A stretch of DNA of 64,000 bases from Melieria omissa (lineage: Eukaryota; Arthropoda; Insecta; Diptera; Ulidiidae): NCBI GenBank assembly GCA_963971225.1, contig OZ020269.1:107455486-107519485 (forward strand), read 5' to 3'. Each line of letters begins with the position of its first letter. The first letter of the stretch is position 1. Of the stretch, positions 1-10,640 are shown in pieces. Position numbers and translations under genes: made by a program. The notes beneath the pieces are model-generated. The model saw nothing but the letters and a program-made list of their open reading frames with translations, searched no databases and was not told the DNA's origin.

Positions 1-867
1 TAAAATGTAAAAAATCTATCAAAAACAAGGTGTGCGATCTTGTGATCTCGAGCACCATTTAGAGCGAAACAACTGTAAAAAGGCTCAGTTCTATCACCAA
101 GCAGTCATGTTAGATCTTCTCTGATGGCTTCAAACTGAATTGGACGGTGGATAACGGCGAATTCGCAGACTCACTGGGTATAAATTTTTCCTTCAAACAG
201 CTTCAGTGTCTTCCTAATGAAGATTTCAGTCATTGAACCTTTCAAAAAGATCAAAGAGAGTATTTCGAATATTTCGAAGCATGAATCAAATCTTTATAAT
301 CTTTTGGTCTCATATCAAAAACAGTAAAGTCATGATGAGATCATCAAGTAGCAGTTCCGTAAAGAGAAAATCAAGGCCTCGTCCAACGAGATCGCACAGA
401 CTTTACTGCTTCCTTTTCTTCAAACAGTTCTGGTCCACTTTTAATCTCAGACACATTTATTTAATGGCCATGTAAACAGTTTACGTCTGACAGTTGGGAC
501 TACTGTCACAGTTCTCAAAATGAAGAGGAGGAAGAGACTTTTGCAAAGTGGGAAAACAATCCCGTCTTTGTCTTTGAAGCACTCTATGGCGTTGTTGACT
601 GTCCCGTACTCCTCGAGAGGATTTTTCTTAATATTCCAACCAGATCTTTTCGTTGCTTAGAGTTCTTCCATGTTGGTCTTTTTAGAGCTCTGTATGCTCG
701 AAATGCATCTATCTCCAGATCCTCAATTGAATTCAATAGAATCTCCAAATATGTCAAGATTGATTTTTCATTTTCAAAAAATCAATTAATATATTCTTTA
801 AATCTTACATAGTTTACATTTTAAATGTAAACCTAGCCTATAAAAATTTTTATTGTATTCATTGGCT
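1..867. other. non-coding, A+T-rich, no gene seen
   Basis: No convincing exon, RNA gene or mobile element was recognised. The phrase 'cttcaaacag' followed by a TTC-rich tail occurs twice (about 192 and 418), which hints at weak internal repetition. The stretch is read as intron or 5' flank of the FGF-like gene at the right end (inference). Confidence 0.5.
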
Positions 868-1182
868 AAATAAAATAAATAAAATAAAATAAAATAAAAT
901 AAAATAAAATAAAATAAAATAATATAAAATAAAATAAATTAAAATAAAATAAAATAAAATAAAATAAAATAAAATAAAATAAAATAAAATAATATAAAAT
1001 AAAATAAAATAAAATAAAATAAAATAAAATAAAATAAAATAAAATAAAATAAAATAAAATAAAATAAAATAAAATAAAATAAAATAAAATAAAATAAAAT
1101 GAAATGAAATGAAATGAAATGAAATGAAATGAAATGAAATGAAATGAAATGAAATAAAATAATATAAAATAAAATAAATAAT
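868..1182. repeat. AAAAT pentanucleotide microsatellite with a GAAAT block
   Basis: About 315 bp of nearly pure tandem AAAAT. A homogeneous GAAAT variant block sits at about 1101-1153, and occasional interruptions read AATAT or lose a base. The segregated variant block suggests replication slippage that spread a point variant. The 125-codon antisense open frame over it (Phe-Tyr-Ile-Leu repeats) is a by-product of the pentanucleotide and not a gene. Confidence 0.97.
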
Positions 1183-4100
1183 AATTTATATGTACAAATA
1201 ATGATTTATTATTTATTTTAACATCAATTAATTCCAATTTCATTCACAAATTTCATCAAGTAGAGTTTTTTGTTTTATAAAAAATCAAACAAGTAGCAAC
1301 GCGCCTCTAATTATTCCAAGATGACAATGCTGCATATGGCAGTCAATGCATGGGAACTACAAATAGTGGTAACCCTTTTGCAACAACAACAACAACAATG
1401 AGTAGTTTTAGCCTGAACAAACGGCAAGCCATTACATCACTTGCTGTAGTTGTTGTTATTGGTTTTCCATACAATTTTCTTATTGAGAAAATACGAGAAA
1501 GTACGACAACCCAAAACTGAATCTTCTTCCTCAAAACTATTTGTTAAATATTGGGAAACATACAACAAGAAATTAATTCCCCCCCAACACTGACTGACTT
1601 TGAGTCTCTCTGGCCCTCGCTCCTCGCTCCTCTCCCTCTCTCGTACAACTTGCGCACTCGAACGTCCTCTTCAAGGTGCTGGGCCGAGTGCCGTTCACGC
1701 ATTTTACATGACAATAAGTCTTCAGAGTCACATGCAATGCAACAACTACAACAACTCAAACTCCTATGTAGCCATATAAAGTACGGCCGTGTCTATAGGT
1801 ATCGACAAGTTAACGCTATTTGCGCGACTTATTAACAACAACAGTCGGCAGTCGCAGTGCTGGGCATCATTGACAGCAGCCCAGCTTCAGCTTCACATTT
1901 TCACATGGAAATTTTGTAGCTCAGCGTTGCTTGGCCAACAGCTCACATTACACGTGGTTGTTGCACATTGTTGTTGTTGTTGTTGATTACAATTGCTACC
2001 GACATTTTACTCATTGTCTTGGGCCACTTCTTGCCGCTTCTTTTGGCCGCTTTTTCTCCAACTCAGCCAGTCAGCCAGCTGCACTGGAAGCCTTCAATCA
2101 CTTTGCGTTAACAATTCAAATGCTCTCAGACATATTTCTCGCCATCGATTTCCGTTTCCATGCGCAATTGTCGTTCGTTACCTTTCGCGGTCTTTGGTGT
2201 TCGCCGGCAAAGGGGGCCCAGCGATTGCTTGGCGGCCAGTTTGTGCCAGTCATTTGCATTTTGTGGTTTCTCATTAGGAAACTGTAACAGCGCGCCTGCG
2301 GTTTCGAAACCGAGTTTCCACCACATGACCAACAAATGTCAAGTAGACGCGCTTGTCACACTTTTGACTTGTGGTTAGAGTTTTTTCTGTTTTTTAATAT
2401 TATTTATGTTTTGTTGTTGTGAGGGGAAAATTAGGCCGAAGCTGAGTAAAAGCTCTCACTTGGCGTGGAGTCAATAAAATATTAGCTACACCAAAGCAGA
2501 TAGAAACAGATAAACAGATTGCTTAGTCTTTGGATTTCGGTTACATTCCGGAGAGAGGTAGATGAAAGAATCCAACTAAACATGTAATTAGTCTAACTAG
2601 GAACTAAAGATTGTAGGTATTCATGGATGAACCTTGATACATAAAGTCTCGAAGCGTTTCTTCTTCTTTGGCAGACAGATTGGTCTTTTTTCTGGTTTTC
2701 AACTTAAATTCTGAGCTTTGGTGTATTCAGAGACCTATAGTGGAATTTTATGGCGAATATTTTTGCGGTATACTACTTCCTTAAAAGTCAAAAGACGTTT
2801 CTTGGCATTTAAGGAAAGAAGGGTCGAATTGACCCATAAAGGATGAAGTTGGAGGGTTAAAATGTTCCACAAAAATTTTCCTCGAGACACTGCGTCTTAA
2901 AAGTACTATTGTATCGTATCTTTTATTCCTTATTGGAGGACTGACTTCGTCTCCCCCAATGCTAACCAGAAACTCCTTGTTTTCTTTTTCAGACCAGTTC
3001 CAGTCAATTCTTTCGTCTGAGTCAGTTCCTTGAAAGTTAACGCCGTACCTCAATGTTAACTTCAAAGAAATTATCCCAGTTATAATAGAGAATTTTCCCA
3101 CTATTGACACCTAAATTTAACTTAGTAACCTTCAAGCCGATACCTCTTTTAACTTCATTGACCTACGAACCAAATTATTTCGATTTTAACATACAATTTT
3201 CTATACAATTCATACAACCCACTGTAGGCTGGAAACTTCAAACCGAAGTGATTTAATACTGCAGAATATAAAAATGTAATATGAATCTTGGAAGCATTTA
3301 AAAAACTCACATTGAATCATCAAAGATTGAGATCAAACGTTTACTTTCTCAGAAATTTAACTCAGTCTGGGCTCTTCACAACCAATTCTTATATATATTG
3401 GAATCTTATTGACTACTAATAGTTCTTTAATGTAAAAAATGTCATTGCCCTCTCTGCCCCTCTCTCTCTTCCACTCACTCTCTCTCTCATCCAACTGTCA
3501 TAACCGTCTTTCCATCACTCTATGAAAATAACCTCTTTTATTAACTTAAAAAAGACGCTAAACATTTTTGATGAACTCGACGTCGTAAACTCTCCAACTA
3601 TATTCTTGTGTATGCCACAATATTTTGGTACCAAAGTCAACACAACAACACAAATATGTTGCTGCCGCCAGACAAACCCTATTGGGACAACAAATTAATG
3701 CGCCATCCAAAAGAAAATAACAGAAATTTGAAAAATTTGTTGAAAAGCGTTTTTCATGCGGCCTGTCGAAGTGTTGGCGGCAACACTCATTATAAATCTA
3801 AAAGGAAAAGCGCAGAAAAGCCGCACGAAAAACCAACTGGAAAAGCGCCTGCGGCCGCAAATTCCACAGCGCATATTTGCGCAAGAAATTAACAGCTGCG
3901 GCGAACGGACGAACGCACAGACAGACAGACGGAGGATGCAAGGCAGACACTCTCGAAATTATTGTTCGAAGAAGAGGGAAATGTTGCCAGCAAATGGAAT
4001 TGTTGTGATTTTATTTATGATTTGACAGCGGATATAAAATTTGCCCGCTGGCGACAGTGAAGGAAAAATGTCCCACTGTAAACGGTGTCAAAGTGCGCAT

Positions 4101-4900
4101 TGTGTAGGCAACGCACACATACACACACACACATACAGAGCCAGACGGACAGAGAGAGGTGAGTGCGTGCAACATGCCAGAAATAACCAGAATTGGGCAA
4201 AACTTTTTCCAAATTCCTGTTGCTCACATTTTATTTGTTGTGTTGCTGCTGTTGTTACTGTTGTTGTTGTTTTTGTTGTTTGCTGTTTGATTTGCGCACA
4301 ACACGAGCGAAATTAAATCACTTGATTTATTGGCCATGTGTCGTGCACCAAATTCATGAAGGCATTTAAAATGAGAAAAACTCGGCCGTTCTTTGATGCT
4401 GCGTGCGGTTTGTTGTTGCGGCGAGCGAAATGTCACCGATGCTGTGAACTTGAATTTACGCCTTTTTGGGGTGTTTATCTACCGTTAGGGCGCTGGCTGA
4501 CCAGCATTTCCATTATAGTTTCTGCCATTTATTTATTTAGAAGGTCGTCGTGGTTGTGAAAGCCAGAAGGGGGGAAAAAAGAAAGGCAACAAAAAAAGAA
4601 AGTAGTGAAATTGATTGAAATGTCAAAATTCATTAGTGGCATTATTGTTGTGTTGTTATTAGTGTTGTTGGTTATATGTAAAATGCAATTTTATGCGCAT
4701 TAAAGGCGCAAATGTTAAGAATTTTCCTTGTTTTGTAGTGTTTCAATTGTTTGAATGCTGGGTTCTCTAAATGAAAAGTTATTAAACGAAGTTGTAACTG
4801 TTATGAGCGAAAATTTGTCGTTTAAGTGGTTGCAAGTTCGTAAAACAGCTCATTAGATGGAAGGATCACACATTTTATTTGAACAAAATACAAACGAATG
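1183..4900. other. non-coding; G+C-richer island and TTG runs
   Basis: No coding exon was recognised. The sequence is more balanced in base composition at about 1560-2340 and 3600-4560, with TTG/GTT trinucleotide runs at about 1966-1985 and 4240-4290, a CT-rich tract at 3450-3490 and a short ACAC tract near 4115-4135. A dispersed similarity links about 2995-3035 with 14040-14075; both contain 'caattctttcgtctga'. Probably intronic or 5' regulatory DNA (inference). Confidence 0.4.
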
Positions 4901-4924
4901 AAGGAACATAAACAAGTTGTGAAG

Positions 4925-5740
4925 GTTAGGGTTTGATAAAGAACGGTGTCGGTACAGTACAGCACAATGCATTCATTTTACGTCTTAGTTGGTTTTTTGT
5001 GAGTTCCTGCAACTCTGAGATGAACTCTTCAAACTCTCCATGATCCATGATCGAAGGTTAGAGTTAGATATAGAAGGGTGTCTGAAGTACTTAGATGGAG
5101 TGGACTAAGTTGTCCTATTATTCGTTCTTGTAATTCTGAGATCAACTCTTCGATCTCTCCAGGAACCATGAACTATTGTTAGAAGCGATCAGACAATCGC
5201 CTATTATAGTGAACCAACTCGAACTCTCCATGAAACATGATCGCAGGGTCAGATAAAGAAGGGTGTCTTAGGGTCTTAGGGAAGCGTTACTTAGATGGCG
5301 TGAACTTAGATGTCCTATTATTAGTTGCTGCAACGCTGCAAGAAGAAACCGATATAAAAGAAAAAGACAGCGACCTTTCAAAATGAATCAATTTGAAAAC
5401 TCCATGAAGCATGATCGATTTCAGAGTTTGGATTCCGTAGTATTTGGTAGCTTTGCAGGGAACCTTGACCCCAGAGTGGAAAGTAGGCGTTTTTAGAACC
5501 AAGCAGGAAAATTGAACAGTGGCGATTTGAGAGTTTGGATTCCGTAGTACTTGGTAGCTTTGCGGGGAACCTTGACCCCAGAGTGAAAAGTAGGCGTTTT
5601 TAGAACCAAGCAGGAAGATTGAACAGTGGCACTAAAACTGTTCTAGTGTTTGTTTCCAGCTTCTGGTAACCATTTACTGCTATAAAGCCAACCTTTAAAA
5701 GACCAAAGAATGAACCAGAGGTAAGTTCATTTAAAACTTA
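4925..5740. repeat. degenerate tandem array with a 107-bp perfect-frame duplication
   Basis: Diverged units recur that contain 'aactctccatga', an 'atgatcg' block and 'aagggtgtct' (about 5035, 5225). Inside them a younger duplication is clear: 5416-5522 is repeated with few changes at 5523-5629 (period 107), sharing 'gagtttggattccgtagta' and 'agtaggcgtttttagaacc'. No coding potential is visible. Confidence 0.8.
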
Positions 5741-5799
5741 GTCGACCTTGATGTATGTATTTCATGTGTTATGCCCTAATCTATTCGAGATTTGAACCT

Positions 5800-6374
5800 T
5801 TTTTTTATACCCTGAACAGAGATCCTATACGAGGATGCTTTGACCAGCAGTTTGCAATACTCAAAAACTGACCATAAAACTAACCTTTAAAAGGCATCAA
5901 CTATGGTTCAGTTACAACATAGTCGACTTTGAAGTCCGTATTTAATGTTTAGACATTTCATCCTTTTCTTACCCTTCACAGAGATCCAATACGAGGATGT
6001 TTTGGCCAGGAGTGTGCAATACTCAAACCTAAGTAACCTTTAAAAGGTATCAAATTTAGTTCAACTACAACTCCACTTATGTAGGTCAAGAAGGCCCATT
6101 GGGCCTACACTTTTGGAACTCATATCTTCAGCTTAGCATAAAAACTAACCTTTGTGAAAATAGACGGTGAATAGTCTTATCGACTGCTTCCCCCAGGTTT
6201 TGACAGAAGAATTCACCTATATGAATCCTTTTTTTCCTAGGGAGTTGGTACAAGTAGATAGAAGAGGTACTACACAGAGCTTTCGACGAAACTAAATAGA
6301 CAGTGAAAGTCTCATCGGTTCCTCAGCTTTTTTAAAAAGATTTCACCTACGTGAATCTTTCTTCTTCTAAAGAG
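5800..6374. repeat. second degenerate tandem array, interrupted by a MITE
   Basis: Two approximately 180-bp units share 'cagagatcc', a 'tacgaggatg' block and 'aacctttaaaagg' (about 5818-5900 and 5980-6050). They are followed by units sharing 'ttcacctat' or 'ttcacctac', 'gtgaatctt' and TTC-rich ends (about 6210, 6345, 7420). The last two are now separated by the 978-bp element at 6377-7354, so the array predates that insertion. Confidence 0.7.
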
Positions 6375-6376
6375 TA

Positions 6377-7354
6377 AGGGAGAGGGCTGGGTTGTGAACC
6401 AGGCTGGGGTGTGAACCATTGCCGGTTTTTCTTTCCCTAATTGACATATCGCCAATCTTTCAACTGTCAATTTTGTCTTATGATATGACTCTGCTTTTGT
6501 GGTTACACCGAAGTACAAACACGTATTGCTTGTGGCAGCAATCGAGTTTGAAAGACATCGTGTTTGAAAACCGACTGCGAAAACTTGTTGGCTTTTTTTG
6601 AAAGTGCTATGACTGAGTGACTGAGCTTATTGCAAAAAGTCTGTGTAATACATGTTTATTTAGTGTTTTGATTCTATTTTACGATGCAATATTTGTTTAT
6701 GTCGAATTATGATTGGAAGTGTCGTTTATTTTAAAGTTTCCAAAATGGCATCGTGGTTGGGCTGTGAACCACTGAGGTGGCTGGGTTATGGACCACCTGT
6801 TTTTCGTACTACATTTGTTCTAACACTGTCAAATATGGACGGATGTATAAAAATAAAGTCATTTTATATAATTTCACTCGATTTCGTTGTGTTCACTTGA
6901 AGTGAGCCAATACGAGAACACGTTCGTATTTCACATGCAAACATTCCGACACAGATTAGGATGAAAACTTAAAAAATTGAGCAGTTTCATTCATTGCGAT
7001 TTTTTGGCCTAAGAGGCGTCATTATAACTTTTTTTCACCTCTTGAGGCTTCCTGATTAAATAAATTCTCAATGTACTTAAAAATTATGGGGGTTTTCTTC
7101 GTATTTTCCGACTTTAATAAGGATTTTCCAGATGGTTCACAACCCAGCCACTTTTTTGAAAAAGCGAAAAATCACGTTCTTAGAAAATTGGACGTAGAGA
7201 GTTAAATTTCAATCAAAACGGTAATCTGTCTTCATAACAAAGTTGCGTTATATATTCACCTTTCCAACGGTATCTTCGATTTTTCGATATCTTTATTCTG
7301 TGAAAAGTTAGAGCCAAAAAACAAAACCCCTGTTCACAACCCAGCCCTCTCCCT
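6377..7354. mobile_element. 978-bp non-autonomous TIR element (MITE) with TA target duplication
   Basis: The ends form a perfect inverted repeat: 6374-6399 is the reverse complement of 7332-7357, beginning 'agggagagggctgggttgtg'. A TA dinucleotide sits immediately outside each end (6375-6376 and 7355-7356), which is the target-site signature of Tc1/mariner-type transposons (established knowledge). The core of the end motif recurs inside at about 6760-6795 and, inverted, at about 7130-7150. No transposase reading frame is visible; the longest frame is about 60 codons. The element is therefore a non-autonomous passenger mobilised in trans. It lies inside an older tandem repeat whose units resume on both sides. 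Confidence 0.85.
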
Positions 7355-7600
7355 TACAAAATTAAAAAGACTGCTAATAGTTTTGTGGACTGAATCACCC
7401 AGAATTCGAAGGCAGAACTCACTTATGTGAATCTTACTTCTCCCAAAAAATGCAGCACAAGTGCACAGAAGAAGTACACTTTCCCTCTAAACCGCATCCA
7501 TGTATCTCCTGTAGAACTCTTTGCAAATAGTCTCAACCTTTCAGGTTCAGACACCTATTAAACCCACTTAAACACTGTAATTTCCTAAAATTTCCTTTAA
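7355..7600. repeat. continuation of the tandem array beyond the MITE
   Basis: Sequence to the right of the MITE again carries the array blocks 'gaatcacc', 'actcacttatgtgaatctta' and 'cagaagaagtacact'. These match the units left of the MITE at about 6210 and 6345. Confidence 0.6.
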
Positions 7601-8721
7601 AGAAGAAAGAAGAATAAATATATCATTTCCCATTCAAGAGCGAAATCAATCTCTTTGAGTTGGCAGCTCTACATCGGTTCGCAGCCAGAACTCATTTGTC
7701 AATCGCATCGAATACGCAGCCAACATTTGTCGAGCTGCTGTGGCTCCCCTGATTGTAGTTTGCTCCATAAATTTTCGTTGGCTGCTCCCAATCCCACACT
7801 CGGTGCCATCAAATACGGATTTCCAAGAACTTTGATGCCCCTTGCGCGCACCGATTGCTGCCTCATTATGCCATTGTCGCCTTGAAGCACTTAATTGCAG
7901 CGCAACAATGACTCCCAGAGGATCGCCCAGCACCTTGGCCGATCAATGGCCAGAAGAGGCGCTGCCATTGTTATTCAAATTTAAATTGTTAAAAAAAAAA
8001 ACAAGACACTACTAAAGCGGCAGAAGAACGCAATGCGAAGAAAAGCCCCAGCAGTGGACACCGGCGTTGGGGTGTTGTTGGTTTCGGGTTGATTTTCATT
8101 AATGTGGCAGGCACACTTGAATGCCGAACAAGCGCTCAAGCGTGCCGTACGAAGCAAAATTGGCGCTTAAATATTTTCATAAGGCAGGTTCAAGCGTTGC
8201 TGCGCTGTCGATCATGTGGCTTGTTGATGTGTCTCGATGTTCATGTTATTGTTGTATTTGTAACTTTCGGCCCAATGCAAACAGCAGTCAACGAAAAATG
8301 TTGTTTGGTTTGAATGCGTGGAAAACGCTGCACTCAGTGTGGGAAATAAAAACACTGCGCCGACAACATTCTGAGAGTTTTTTTTTAATTTTTTGTTGGT
8401 CTCTTTTTTGAGAAAACAGAATTTGAAAATGAAAAGTCCGAAAGCGGCGAACGGCGCTCAAGTGGGCTCACACAAGTGAAAATCAATGCAACACCGGACG
8501 GACGGACGGACAGAGCGCTGCATTGATCGATCGATCGTTGCTGGGTTGGCGCATCGATTGGTTGACCGCGTCGACTCTTGACGCTGCGTGGCTGCCGATC
8601 GGCAGGCGGATCACTTGTTACGGCTGCTGTTGACTTGTAGCGCGCTTGTTCGCCGCTTGCGGCTGCGGTAGGTAGCGACGCAACGGAATTCGGTGTGTTG
8701 CGTCGAAGCAACATTGAATTC

Positions 8722-8760
8722 TTTTTCAGTTTGCAGTCGAAAGGCAGCGGAAAGCGTTCG
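8722..8760 (+). promoter_or_regulatory. candidate Inr/DPE core promoter
   Basis: The sequence 'tttttcagtttgcagtcg' contains a good arthropod initiator (TCAGTT) with a putative +1 A at 8728. At +29 to +32 it reads GTTC, matching four of five positions of the downstream promoter element (RGWYV). No TATA box is seen. Focused TATA-less Inr+DPE promoters are typical of developmental genes in flies (established knowledge). That this is the FGF gene's promoter is inference only. Confidence 0.25.
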
Positions 8761-8995
8761 GTTGGGTGCATCGAGCACGAACGGGTTGAATGGCGCAAAG
8801 CGAGACGGCACTAGGTTTGTTTACGTTTCTCTTTCGCATTTAATGAAGTGCACATTTCCTTTGCTTCGATAATTGATGAATGCGTCAAGCGTTGGCCATG
8901 AACGCTTCACACTTTGGCTCGGCGGCACGCAGCGACTTTCGTCAGCCTGGTTTATGGTGTTGCTGCGTTTCTCGCTTACTTTCCTTGGGCGTCAG
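8728..8995 (+). other. candidate first exon (5' UTR plus 40 codons)
   Basis: Downstream of the Inr-like site, an ATG at 8876 opens a frame of exactly 40 codons. It ends at CAG followed by a GTATGT splice donor (8996), giving a phase-0 junction. Its C-terminal half is hydrophobic ('AWFMVLLRFSLTFLG'), as expected for a signal peptide or anchor. Short upstream ATGs are present at about 8790 and 8853. All three frames are open here, so openness alone is weak evidence. Phase 0 does not fit directly onto the FGF exon at 50544, which needs a phase-1 donor, so at least one further exon would be required. Confidence 0.15.
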
Positions 8996-9299
8996 GTATG
9001 TGCGATTTCTCGGAAACGCGCCCATCAGCCATGAATAGTGACTATTTGTTGTTGTTGTTGGTTTGTCAGCAGCGGCAGGTAGTGTTGGCGCTGCTTTCCT
9101 TGACCGATGATCATCGCAATCGGGCGGTTTTTAATGATGTTCGTAATGATGGTGTTAAATGTTTTCCACACTATTGACACCTTCTCCGCCGAAGGCTAAG
9201 AGAGGAGAATAATGAGAAAGAGGAAGAGGAAAAGAGGTAAGAAGTGTAAAAGTGGAAACATTTACTGCTTCTAATAGTCAAAGAGTCAAAGTCGAATTG

Positions 9300-10640
9300 T
9301 CTAAATACCATTAAAGATCAAAATTTAACTTTGATCGACTGTGAGGAATGTCAATGGCTTCAAGGTCAAAGAGCAGATAGGTCTACGTATCGACTAAGTC
9401 ACAAGAATTTGTCCACTAAGCCACAATTTGTCGGAAATTTTTGCAGATAGTCTGAATCAGACTTTAAGAATTTCATGTAAGATCACAATTTGAGTATAGG
9501 ATCGACTATGAAATATGAAAACACATTTAAGGCTAAGAAAAAAATCTAAATAATTTTGGATTTTTTTTACTGAGTGAAAAATAAGCAAGAATTTGGAACC
9601 AAAAATTTGAATTAATTTTTTGGCACTTTGTCTCAAAAACAATGCAAAGTGGGACTTAATTTGTCGGGAATTTCAGCAGACAGTCAGAATCTTACTGGAA
9701 GAATTCAAGGCAAAATCATAATTCGACTATATGATCGACTGCAAAGAATACAATCACATTCAAGGTCAAGAACACAGATCGACCACAATCGGGACCACAA
9801 ACTTCAATCGATTTTTTTGCATTTTTGCCTTAAGTCCTTTGCCACAAGAAAACTGCTAAGTCGGCCTCAATTCGCGAGGAATTTTTGCAGACAGTCAGAA
9901 TCTCACTGAAAGAATTCCATGCAAAAAACAACTTGACTATGATCACCTATGAGTCCAGATTCAAGGCCATAAAACATGATTGCCCTAAATTTTTGATCTA
10001 AATTTTTCACTGAGTGAAACTTAACCAAGAAATTGGGATTAATGTATTTTTCTTCAATCGATTTTTCTTAGAAGAACATTGCAAAAATCGACTTAAATTT
10101 TTAATTTTTTGAAATTAGTCCAAATCTGACTATCAGAGTTCACAATAAAAATATCACAATTTGACTATACGATGCAATATGAATGAGAAATGTAACCAAG
10201 TTTAAGGCCAATAAAACTGATTGGCCTATGTAAGTATCGACTATTTATTTTCACTGAGTGAAACTTAAGCAAGAAATTGTAACCGCAAACTTCAACGGAT
10301 TTTTTGGCATTTTTGCCTTAAGTACTTTGCCACGATCACATCGTCTTTAAGCTACAAGAACATTGCAAAGTCGGCTTCAATTTTTCGGGAAAAATTCCAA
10401 ACAAAACACAACTTGACTATGATACCTATGAGGTCAGATTCAAGGCCAATAAAACAGATCGAGCTAAATTTTGATAAGTTTCTTACTGAGCAAAACTTAA
10501 CCAAGAAATTGTGATCGCAAAGTTCAATCGATGTTTCTTACATTTTAATACCTAAAGTCCGTTGTCACAATGACAAATTATAATCGCCTTCAAACCACAA
10601 GAACACCGCAAAAATCGGCTTAAATGTGGTGCCTCTGGTT
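9300..10640. repeat. degenerate tandem array, about 200-260-bp units, about 5-6 copies
   Basis: Blocks recur in order: 'cactgagtgaaactta', 'caagaaattg', 'cttcaatcgattttt', 'catttttgccttaagt', 'tttgccacaa', 'gacagtcagaatctcactg', 'ttgactat' and 'ttcaaggc'. Good copies start near 9540, 9660, 9850, 10010, 10260 and 10490. Units are diverged, with insertions and deletions, so the array is old. No open frame is maintained. Confidence 0.8.

Larger units (their letters stand above)
7600..9300. other. G+C-richer unique island
   Basis: The sequence is balanced in composition and not repetitive, with GATC-rich palindromic bases near 8520-8535 and GGAC tetranucleotide repeats at about 8496-8512. Several medium-length open frames overlap each other on both strands. 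None shows a recognisable domain, so I read them as chance frames in G+C-richer DNA. This is the island with the best core-promoter-like sequence (separate entry). Confidence 0.4.

Noticed and set aside
866..1243. 125-codon antisense open frame of Phe/Tyr/Ile/Leu
   Set aside because: It is a translation of the AAAAT microsatellite; a 5-bp unit gives a repeating 5-residue peptide in any frame without stops.
8385..8798. 137-codon open frame on the - strand
   Set aside because: No domain, biased by G+C-rich DNA, and overlaps equally open frames on the other strand.
8914..9177. Signal-peptide-like 87-codon frame on the + strand
   Set aside because: The only start is a TTG, not used by fly genes; the frame starting at the ATG at 8876 was considered instead.
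9300..10640. Possible CRISPR-like array
   Set aside because: Units are long, diverged and contiguous, without short identical repeats separated by unique spacers, and the genome is eukaryotic.
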